NCBI GenBank assembly: GCA_024364805.1
Contig: CM044509.1
Span: 61,840,034-61,866,972 of the forward strand
Origin: Euprymna scolopes
Lineage: Eukaryota; Mollusca; Cephalopoda; Sepiida; Sepiolidae
Reading direction: 5' to 3'
DNA length: 26,939 bases
The notes beneath the pieces are model-generated. The model was not told the origin of the DNA, did not search any database, and worked only from the letters and a program-made list of their open reading frames with translations. Positions within the stretch are counted from its first letter, which is position 1; each line of letters starts with the position of its first letter. The position numbers were made by a program, and so were the translations under genes. Below are positions 19,493-26,939 of the stretch, piece by piece.

Positions 19493-19665
19493 TATGAAAA
19501 TATATGGCAATTAAGCTACACAGAATATTCCGAGTTTCGTTCTCGTGAGAATTCGTCAGGCTTATGCATATAGTAAGTTATGAAAATATATATGGCAATT
19601 AAGCTACACAGAATATTCCACGTTTCATTCTCGCGAGAATTCTTCAAGCTTATGCATACTACTAT
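19493..19665 (-). repeat. 86-bp tandem pair with CTGACGA-hairpin-CGAAAC motif
   Basis: The unit tatgaaaatatatggcaatt...cagaatattcc..gtttcrttctcg occurs at 19493 and again at 19579. On the minus strand unit 1 reads CTGACGA (19559-19553), a TTCTC/GAGAA hairpin, then CGAAAC (19539-19534), in the style of the hammerhead-like box of Penelope-like elements. In unit 2 the first core is worn (CTTGAAGA), while the hairpin TTCTCGCGAGAA is a perfect palindrome. No good stem III is found after GAAA, so self-cleavage is doubtful. Confidence 0.55.
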
Positions 19666-19688
19666 ATATATGTGCGTGTGGGAGTATG

Positions 19689-19724
<36 letters not shown>

Positions 19725-19736
19725 CGTGTGTGTGTA
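19664..19736. repeat. (TA)n(TG)n microsatellite
   Basis: TA run then TG run, directly after the tandem pair. Confidence 0.9.
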
Positions 19737-19740
19737 TAAG

Positions 19741-20344
19741 AATTTTACAGTAAGGTAGAATATGATGTATGGAAAAAAACAGATAAACTAACAATATTTG
19801 TATACCTATTCATTTTTTTCAAATCAATTACATATACAAGTTAGTAAATAGGGATGTACCGTATAATATAATACTGATGGGAAATGACATTGATAATTTC
19901 GAGAATAACGTCTCTTTCTCAAAAAGAAAACAAAATCAAATTATGTTGCACAAGTAATATACCTGTTTTCCATTCTTGCATTTTACCGCTTTCTGTTGGT
20001 TTGCTTAACATTTGTAAAAGAGATAACACAGACATTTACCACCCTAGGTATATTAAACAATAAGTCAATCTTTACTAATTCATATACGTGACTGATTTTG
20101 AAACATAAATAAATGTATTAAAATTTATAGTATCAAAAATATCTTCATTTTCTTATCAGTGATTCTTCATAAATATTGTATTCCACGGATTTATAATCTT
20201 TTTATACAATTACATATTTGTTTACCAGTAATGTTTCAGGCGAACTACCGTTTCCTTTTTGCATATATATTTTTAAATCGTGTTGATATCCATTGTTCAT
20301 ATCTTCCAGTGATATTTGAAATTAAAAGAAATAAAAATACTTAC
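19741..20344. other. Intron sequence before EGF exon 2, nothing recognised
   Basis: No EGF-type cysteine pattern or mucin tract lies here. A plus frame at 20159-20401 overlaps the EGF exon on the opposite strand and is a shadow. Confidence 0.5.
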
Positions 20345-20461
20345 AAAATTTGCAATGCTTGCCAAAGTAATTTTTACGACATATGCATCGTTTCTTCATA
20401 GATGATCCAAATCCAATCATAATGCATTGTCCCTTGTTGTTGCAATATCTGGGAGGACAGT
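20345..20461 (-). CDS. EGF-like exon 2 of the EGF/mucin gene
   Basis: A minus-strand exon of 117 bases, acceptor tattttag, donor TTTT followed by gtaagt, phase 1-1. It reads CPPRYCNNKGQC, IMIGFGSSMKKRCIC, RKNYFGKHCKF, with the six EGF cysteines at the same places as in exons 1 and 3. YCNN, the GFGSSM loop and YFGKHC are shared with its paralogues; exon 1 is the closest (KHC, CIC, Met-Arg/Lys run). The donor context gtaagtatttt is identical in exons 1-3, which supports descent by exon duplication. Joined to exon 1, the split codon is CAC (His). A disulfide-bonded extracellular module is expected; the ligand is unknown. Confidence 0.88.
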
Positions 20462-20942
20462 CTAAAATATACAAATTATACTAAGTTTATTGTTCGATTT
20501 GAAATTTACAATAGCTTGTGTAATACTTTGCTTAATTTCTTTATTTTAAAACTGAAAATATAACTGTAATGTTTATGTGAGTCGAAATATTATCTGGGAA
20601 TCTGAATCAAGGCCGTTCTGGCACTTCTGGCGCTTTATGGTAAGGAGCCGTAAAAACGACCGGAATGAAACCGATGATTAATAGGGCTAGGATAACAGCA
20701 TATTATTTTCCTTGTTTTGATTCTCAGGTATATATCCATTGATATCTTATATGTTTTTTTGTTTTTTTTTATGTAGAGTGATGCTATCATTGGTTGATTA
20801 ATTGTGTCTGACTGTGTCGGATATATACTGGAGAGTTGAAACAACGAAAAGAATATGCTTTTGTCATGTCATAACCCTACTTATTAATTGCAAACGCTGA
20901 AAAAAAAATATTTTACATAAGAAGAAAAACCTTAATGATTTG
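20462..20942. other. Intron sequence after EGF exon 2
   Basis: AT-rich DNA without recognised repeats or exons. The minus frame at 20635-20844 has no domain and no splice context. Confidence 0.45.
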
Positions 20943-21253
20943 AGATCAGCTAAATCCACTGTGAAAAATTTCCCCCACTCTATATCTGTGCCTAAATCAA
21001 AACGCGGATTCCATGAACAAAGCTTCTTTCTTAGAACTGCACGCCTGTGGAACTCTGTTCCGTCTGCCTGCTTCCCACCTGACTACAACTTGGATGTCTT
21101 CAAGTCCAACGTTAACAAATTCCCAACGGACCGCCCCCTTAAGTAAACACTTCATCAAATCTCCACACTAACGTAATGTACTTGCAATAACCGTTATCCC
21201 TGAGTGGCTTCCGGGCCTTGATAAGTGGTGATCAATGTGTAAAAAAAAAAAAG
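20943..21253 (+). mobile_element. LINE family B, short 3' copy 1
   Basis: Encodes the end of ORF2 (KSKRGFHEQSFFLRTARLWN, SVPSACFPPDYNLDVFKSNV) and the 3' UTR with ggccttgataagtggtgatc, ending in a run of A at 21240-21253. It is very close to the copy at 24849-25270 and more distant from the long copy at 9118-12750. It is severely 5'-truncated, as is common for LINE insertions. Confidence 0.85.
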
Positions 21254-22103
21254 ATGAGTAATTTATTTATTGATTTATTTGCCGACTGTTATCCTAATCA
21301 GTTGTTGTTTCAGAAGTTTCGGCCACTTATCTCTTTGGCCTTCGTCAGGTGGTAAGCTGCGACGAGATAGGAATACTGTAACTGCATTCTCAGTAATTAC
21401 TGCCGTCCATAGTTGTTGTTATTTCACCACATGTTGGCAACTAAGCATTTGGGAAGGATTGAAACCGTTATCTTATCAATTCAGCATTCTTATCCGATCA
21501 CGGTTTACTACATGACAAAGGCCAGCAGGATAGTTGACCAAAACGTTATAAAGCAACAACACGAAGATGAAAATAATAGTTCGCAAATAAATAAAGAAAG
21601 AGGGTTCGTGCAAGAAAAGGATATTAGAATGTGTTTTTTTTTTCAAGAATCTTTTAAAGAAAAAATAAAAACACTTTTCAAAGAACAAAAAATGTTAAGT
21701 CCCTTCCTTTTATGGGAAGCATCTATAAAGCTTTTATTTGCATAAAATTCTTCAATAAAAAAATCTTTGTATTCTGTGTACCAATGAAAACATTTTTTTA
21801 TTAAAGAAATATTAATGAAAACTATAATTTTCAAGTAAAATATCAGGAAAAAATACAATTATTCAGAAAAACATCGCTTACTGAGTGCTAATTATTGATT
21901 GGGTAATCGTGTCGCCTCTTCCGCTAACTTACCGTATACTGCCGGAAAATGCGGCGCAAACTTAAGTGAGGGTATGCATCAGTACCTAAGTTAGATACTG
22001 TTCTTGAGATACCTATAAATCTACAATTATTATCTCCCTCTATTGAAATATAACAGAATTAACGGTCAATTAGAATAAATAATTATTAAATAAAAAATAC
22101 ATA
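21254..22103. other. Intron sequence with one Penelope-like hairpin box
   Basis: At 21348-21317 on the minus strand CTGACGA is followed by A, GGCC...GGCC as a hairpin, then GAAAC, the same architecture as the candidate hammerhead at 4786 and typical of Penelope-like terminal repeats. The extra A and the lack of a stem III partner argue against activity. The rest is AT-rich with no recognised gene; frames of 70-110 codons around 21413-21858 lie on both strands and look random. Confidence 0.45.
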
Positions 22104-22963
22104 CAGGCCGGAAAGATAAAATTGTCACCAAAGAAAATACAACATAATTCCATTTCTGTTTGATGAAAACCTGTTTTCTTTTCTCGCAGACCATCCACTA
22201 GTTAGCCAGTTGTGTACAAATACCAATATCGATAGGAACCTTCTATCATGTTTGAAAGTGAGATCGGAGATGAGCCGCTGTATAACTCATGCTCTCTATC
22301 GAGCCAAGTTATGACAATAAGACCATCGCCAGCACCCTTAAAATGCATCGCTGAATTTCCAGGAATAACACAGACGTGCTCAGGGTAGTGAAAACAAAAT
22401 TTCCGTTGATTCTCTTTGGTGTGGGTTCAAGTGAGGGGCACATCATGCCACCTCAGATTTGGAAGTGTGCTTGAAAGTCAACACTAAAGTGTACCTGTGT
22501 GTGTTAAAGAGTGTGGTAATTTGATGGATACTTCAGAGCTGGGTGTGGTAGCATGAGTGGGCGCCAGCCCTCAAGTCCAAAGTAGCCAAATCTTAGCTTC
22601 AGAAAGAGTGCTGCGACTTTGCACTCTTCTTTCACTGGCCCACATTCTGACACAAGCTGAACACGCTGGACTATTTTGTTAGGCCTTACGTCGAGAATAT
22701 CACAAGCATAGCCTCTCACAACACCAAAGCCAGCCTGATCGCCGCCACCCGCCGCGTATTTGTCCATCTCCTTCCGGCGCTTGTGGAAAAGGCATGCTGC
22801 CAATTCCGGACCCATATCGAGGTAGTGATTGAGACTGAAGGCAGCTATATATTCAGCTCTACTACATGATCAAGTAACCTAATTGATTTTTTTTCAATAA
22901 AAGATTAAAAATAAATCTGTAGTGTTGTTTTCGTTAGAGCGATACCTTTATCTTTCCACCCTG
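22104..22963. mobile_element. TIR DNA element copy 2, TA-flanked, about 860 bp
   Basis: The left end reads TA then CAGGCCGGAAAGATAAAA; the right end read inward is TA then CAGGGTGGAAAGATAAAG. The inverted ends match at about 15 of 17 bases and each has a flanking TA, as for Tc1/mariner-type insertion. Copy 1 (14851) has the cleaner CAGGGTGG terminus. No DDE transposase motif is visible, so the element is either non-autonomous or uses a transposase I do not recognise. Its middle is much more GC-rich than the surrounding intron. Confidence 0.65.
22504..22815 (-). CDS. Unidentified 103-codon open frame inside the TIR element
   Basis: Open from an ATG at 22815 to a stop at 22506-22504. It starts MGPELAACLFHKRRKEMDKY, followed by a Gly-rich AAGGGDQAGFG, then VVRGYACDILDVRP and a Cys-containing part (VSECGPVKEECKVAALF). 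I do not recognise a family. Base composition is balanced and protein-like, with no Ile/Tyr repeat bias, unlike most open frames in this window. It does not carry HTH or DDE motifs. It could be a fragment of the element's own gene, a captured host fragment, or chance. No intron borders match the EGF gene on the same strand. Confidence 0.3.
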   Translation of the reverse strand: MGPELAACLFHKRRKEMDKYAAGGGDQAGFGVVRGYACDILDVRPNKIVQRVQLVSECGPVKEECKVAALFLKLRFGYFGLEGWRPLMLPHPALKYPSNYHTL

Positions 22964-23404
22964 TATATAAGCATAATTAACTGAACACACAGCATTTAAA
23001 CTGTATTTCCTTTTCACAAAAACAATTTAATAGAGGAATAAAATATATTTTTTATATTTATTTCATATGTTGTGGGTGGCATTGCTACTTACTGCTGTAG
23101 AAGCATAAAATGTATGATAAACCGCACTGATTTCAAAAATTTTAAAACGTATATGATTTGATGAAGAGGTTTTAGATCGAAATATCTAATGGAACGGGGT
23201 CATACACGTTAGATCACTATTGCAAAACAAAACCTGCAAATTTTCCTTGCATTGTGGCAGCCTTTTAATTCTTTCTTATATGTACATCACACTAACTGCT
23301 TTAAGCAACAAATATCTCGTTATTATCTTAAAATAAATTTTAATATTTATGTTTTTCAATTGTGTAAATAATTGTCAAAGATGTAAAGAGATGAAAATAC
23401 TTAC
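22964..23404. other. Intron sequence between TIR element and EGF exon 1
   Basis: AT-rich with no recognised feature on either strand. Confidence 0.5.
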
Positions 23405-23521
23405 GATGTTGGCAATGTTTGCCGAAGTAATGTTTACTGCATATGCATCGTCTGCGCATATTAGATCCAGAACCGATTATGATGCATCTGCCATGGTTAT
23501 TGCAATGGTCTGGTGAACATT
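23405..23521 (-). CDS. EGF-like exon 1 of the EGF/mucin gene (first one in the window)
   Basis: A minus-strand exon of 117 bases, acceptor tttttaag, donor CATC followed by gtaagt, phase 1-1. It reads CSPDHCNNHGRC, IIIGSGSNMRRRCIC, SKHYFGKHCQH: the six-cysteine EGF pattern C-x4-C-x5-C-x12-C-x-C-x8-C. The loop GSGSNMRRR and YFGKHC match exons 2 and 3. This is the most 5' exon visible; signal peptide and start codon must lie upstream of it on the minus strand, beyond 26939 or unrecognised. Acceptor polypyrimidine tracts in this gene are weak and A/T-rich, which is usual for AT-rich introns. Confidence 0.88.
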
Positions 23522-23945
23522 CTTAAAAAATAAATCATACGAGTTTAACATTCAGATGGCATATGTTTAAAAGCACTGCGAAAAACATAATTCATATTAT
23601 TTTAAGTTTAAAAATCAAACGATATTAATTTGAGTTAACCCTACTAGACCGAATTACTGATATACCAATAATTTTCAATAGCTATATACCGAGTTACCGC
23701 TAAACCGGTATTTTTCCGACCACGTATTGTTGTGTTCTCAGGGAGCTAAAAATAGCTACTCAATGATTATTAAGCCTTGATTTAGCGCAAGTCTAACGTT
23801 CTGCAAATGGCTTCCTTTATTTTGCTGGAGTTGTGAGTTGTTTTGTAGAATAAAGTAGCCACGAAGCTGTAGTGCGGTGACCCTTTGGGCTGTGATCATA
23901 GCATAGTATATGTGTAAACTGTGGCAAGTAGGGGCAAGGGTTAAA
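23522..23945. other. Upstream intron, part 1
   Basis: No exon found. The part 23740-23940 is less AT-rich and may be a decayed repeat; I cannot assign it. Confidence 0.4.
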
Positions 23946-23947
23946 AA

Positions 23948-23998
<51 letters not shown>
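23946..23998. repeat. (TTA)n microsatellite, about 17 units
   Basis: A pure trinucleotide run. A minus-strand frame through it shows a poly-Asn tract that is an artefact. Confidence 0.97.
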
Positions 23999-24060
23999 TG
24001 ATTCGAGCGACGGCGGGTCGCTCCAATCAATTATTATGATTAGAAAAATAAACAATTAAA

Positions 24061-24514
24061 TAGGAGAAAAATGATTGACATATATAATACAATAATATCG
24101 CAATAGGAATGTGAAAATAGAAAATAGATGTAGACATAATGTTTGGTTTGCTTAAACAAATAGCTAGACTGGGGTTACATCAGATGTTGGTCTGAGACAC
24201 GTAATGAGACAGATAATGAGACACGTGATGAAATGTAGATTTGGAGAGATTCTAGGCAGTTGTTAGCTGGACATAAGAGAAAATGAACGACTCAGAAAGC
24301 GGAGTTGGTCTCTCTATGGCGCAGGGGGCGGCGTCATTTCAGAAAGTCAAGATGTAAAGAACGTTTAATCTCTGAAGATGCTGGCCGGGTCATGAAAATA
24401 AATGTTCGTAAATAATTCAGGTATGTGTTGTGTTTTTACATCTATTAAAAAGAACTGTTTGTCTACAACTGTTTCGATACGTCCACGTCAATCGTTTCCT
24501 GTTAGAACTGTTGC
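24061..24514. other. Upstream intron, part 2, unassigned
   Basis: Includes a repeated word, gagacacgtratgag, near 24195 and 24218. No gene is recognised. Confidence 0.4.
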
Positions 24515-24848
24515 ATGAATCTTAAAATATACACACTAGACGATCCAGTAAATTATACGACGTATATACATACACGCATTTACACGTACACGAATATACA
24601 GAAAAAGATAAACCCCACTATTCAACATATACGTCGTTATGGAATATATTCACATACACATTACACAAAAGTCTCCTTTTTAGAGCCTCATAATATAACA
24701 AAGCGAGCTAGTGAAAAGCGAAGCACTTCAACAGGTAAAAGAGCGACACCAAGGAGCTTCACGGTACAACAAGTATTGGATAAAGTGACCAATTCTGATT
24801 CAGACGTAGGTGAATTTGATCATGAAATGAAAGAAGATGTTTCTGAAT
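24515..24848 (+). pseudogene. Unidentified open frame, possibly a transposase N-terminal piece
   Basis: The 3' half reads KRASEKRSTSTGKRATPRSF, then TVQQVLDKVTNSDSDVGEFD and an acidic tail (HEMKEDVSESSN). A basic Ser/Thr-rich start followed by an acidic SDSD stretch is reminiscent of N-termini of piggyBac-type transposases, but there is no catalytic domain, because LINE B sequence takes over at about 24849. The first half (Ile/Tyr/Thr-rich) looks like random AT-rich DNA. The frame continues into the LINE by chance. The family guess is weak. Confidence 0.3.
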
Positions 24849-25270
24849 CAAGTAACGCTAGAAGAGATGTTGCGAGCCTATCCTTGTTTTATCGTTATTT
24901 TCATGGCAGGTGCTCGTCTGAACTCCAATCCCTGGTCCCCCCTCGCCAATCTTTCACGAAAAACATCCGTCTAGCTGAATCCACTGTGAAAAATTTCCCC
25001 CACTCTATATCTGTGCCTAAATCAAAACGCGGATTTCATGAACAAAGATTCTTTCTTAGAACTGCACGCCTGTGGAACTCTGTTCCGTCTGCCTGCTTCC
25101 CTCCGAACTACAACTTGGATGTCTTCAAGTCTAATGTTAACAAATTCCTAATGAACCGCCCCCTTAAGTAAACACTTCATCAAATTTCCTCACTAACGTA
25201 ATGTACTTGCAATAACCCTTATCCCTGAGTGGCTTCCGGGCCTTGATAAGTGGTGATCATTGTGTAAAAA
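24849..25270 (+). mobile_element. LINE family B, short 3' copy 2
   Basis: Carries RRDVASLSLFYRYFHGRC, LVPPRQSFTKNIRLAEST, ARLWNSVPSACFPPNYN and the end FLMNRPLK with stop at 25169-25171, all in one open frame, then the 3' UTR with cttgataagtggtgatcatt and a tail aaaaataaaatg. The words aagtaacg (24840) and aagtaatg (25280) could be a worn 8-bp target duplication. The intact C-terminal frame and close match to 20943-21253 suggest a younger age than the 9118-12750 copy. Confidence 0.88.
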
Positions 25271-26383
25271 TAAAATGTAAGTAATGTAATAATTACGAGA
25301 AATACTTTCATTACAATAAATTATTAAACATTTTAGCTTACATTAAACCAAATATTTTTTTTTAATTTTTACTAATCATAACATTATAAACACATGTTTG
25401 TTTTTAGAGTTGTAAGCCATGTTTAGTTTCAGAACAGTTTCCTATGGTTAGTTGTACTATACAAGTCCTGCAAGTGACTTGTTCTCGATATACAGTTCTT
25501 GAGTTGGAAGCTTCAGACCGAAAGATTCTTACCGCCTTGACACGAAGAAAACATATGCAAAGTTGCTACAGAAAGGTTTAATTTTTATGGAGCAATTCTA
25601 GTTTCTGATTGGTTGGTAGTTAGACGTGAATTAATTCGATTCGTCAGTTCCTAGCAGCATCGTTTACGAGGAGAATCTCCCGACTGTGCGGGATCATACC
25701 CCATTATAAGGCAAAAACATTGCAACATTTTTAAATTTTAAATAATACTAACATCATGAGAAATATTTTAGCTAAAATGGAGTCCTAACTAATATTATTT
25801 TTTCAATTTTAACTAATTATAATAAGTAGTTAAACATAATATTCACAACATTTTTTTTTAATTTTAAATATATTAAAAAAAATAACAAATGAAGTATGAG
25901 TGCTTGTGAGTATAGAGTGAACGATGACTTAGTTCAGAATCCCCCCATTTAATCTCAAAAGTTCCCAGGGGACGTCAAATGCTGATGAAAATTAACAAAC
26001 GGTGAAGGCCTTAAGATATGTAAATTTGAGTGATGGACTAAGTTATTTTTTTTTGTGCACAAAAAGAAATAAATTGGTCCATCATTTGCTATCCCTAGAA
26101 TAAGGAGTATTTTAATATTTTAAGTAAAATGATATCATAACTAATATTATTTTAAATTTTAACTAATTATCAAATCAAAACAACATCATAATATAAACAG
26201 CATACCTATTTAAAACTTGAAATATAATGACAAAACAGCAAATATTTAAAAATCGTCATTAAAAATACATCTTAACGAGAATTTTTGCAATGTTAACTAA
26301 TAATATTCATAAAGTTTGACTAAGATTTGCAGCAATACAGATTATTAAGGATTTTAATTAGTGTTAACAGCATACCAATTCTA
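25271..26383. repeat. AT-rich upstream DNA with decayed minisatellite-like units
   Basis: From about 25715 recurring words such as actaatattattttttcaat, ttttaactaatta and aacatcat hint at an old repeat of the same sort as 26500-26880. 25271-25710 holds no recognised feature. No exon is seen. Confidence 0.4.
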
Positions 26384-26515
26384 TATATATATATATAAGT
26401 GAATGTGTCTGTGTGTGTGACTGTCTGTGCGTGTGACTGTATATATTTCTCTACGCAATAACTCTGTTAATTTTAAGGCTACAGACTCGAAATTTGATAT
26501 ACAGGGTATTGAGAT
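26384..26515 (-). repeat. Retroposon 3' end-like repeat, inverted copy
   Basis: TA tract, then gtgtgtctg-type sequence, then taactctgttaattttaagg and acagactcgaaatttgatat. Read on the minus strand this matches the end of the repeat at 15620-15740. Confidence 0.55.
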
Positions 26516-26534
26516 TTTTCACATGTAAAAATTG

Positions 26535-26880
26535 TAACTAAAAATAATTCTATAACAAATATTTAAAATAATAAAACGCATTAACATTATAGCATTTCCA
26601 AATTATAACTAATAATAATACTAAAACAAATATTCAAAACATATAAATACATTAATATGATAAACATTTTAAATAATAATAAATAATAACACTATAAAAA
26701 TATTTTTAAAATATAAAAGCATTAATATTACACCATTTTAAAATAGTAACAAATAATATAAAGCACAATACAAAAGCATTAATTTTACACCATTTTAAAA
26801 TTGTAACATATAATTAGACTATAACAAATATTAAAAATATATAAAAGCATTAATATTAAAACATTTTAAAATCTTTACTT
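26535..26880. repeat. AT-rich minisatellite, unit about 70 bp
   Basis: The word aaaagcattaatattacacc (variants aaaacgcattaacattatag, aaatacattaatatgataaa) recurs at about 26572, 26646, 26715, 26778 and 26843, each followed by attttaaaat and aacaaatattaaa-type words. Confidence 0.7.
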
Positions 26881-26939
26881 TAAGGGCAGCCTAAGATAAT
26901 GATGACACCACACTCTATAGTAGGCACGACAGGAAAACA

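Noticed and set aside
19958-20000. Possible small minus-strand exon with donor CAG followed by gtatat
   Set aside because: The short open stretch has only one Cys and no EGF or Thr/Pro pattern; the acceptor is weak.
23740-23945. Possible solo LTR or other terminal repeat
   Set aside because: No matching partner, no clear inverted ends and no target duplication could be found by eye.

Overview
The window looks like intronic DNA of an animal, most likely a mollusc and by inference a coleoid cephalopod such as octopus. Reasons: small phase-matched coding exons with GT/AG borders separated by kilobases of AT-rich sequence, heavy microsatellite load, decayed Jockey/CR1-type LINEs, a mariner, Penelope-like pieces and tRNA-derived SINE-like heads. 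There is no bacterial-style gene layout. Species assignment is inference from general character only.

The host gene lies on the minus strand and is only partly contained. In transcript order I see four EGF-like exons (23521-23405, 20461-20345, 16049-15933, 14548-14444), then two Thr/Pro-rich mucin-like exons (5147-5004, 1613-1458). All six begin after AG, end before GTAAGT or GTAAAT, are multiples of three and are phase 1-1, so they can be spliced in any number without a frame change. The product would be an extracellular or membrane protein with an EGF tandem followed by an O-glycosylated stalk. Neither the first exon nor the last is visible.

Region by region: 1-540 is the 3' end of a broken Penelope-like element with a GIY-YIG domain. 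1403-7190 is a tandem duplication of about 0.95 kb carrying a mucin exon and its intron flank; copy A was later hit by a LINE (2041-3797) and copy B by a mariner (5564-6850), and each copy preserves the other's empty site. Between the copies sits Penelope-like non-coding DNA with a candidate hammerhead ribozyme (4786-4833). A decayed 11-bp minisatellite (consensus ATGATTTGTCA) runs through 1850-14230, interrupted by these insertions, by a GATA/GA microsatellite block, by a long LINE (about 9118-12750) and by SINE-like repeats. 14444-23521 holds the EGF exons, separated by a 5'-truncated LINE, two copies of a TIR element, LINE tails and microsatellites. From 23522 on I see no exon: a LINE tail fused in frame to a foreign reading frame (24515-25171), then AT-rich minisatellite DNA.

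The most interesting points are the EGF/mucin modular gene with its recent exon duplication, the ribozyme-like motifs, and a TA-flanked TIR element carrying an unexplained GC-rich open frame.
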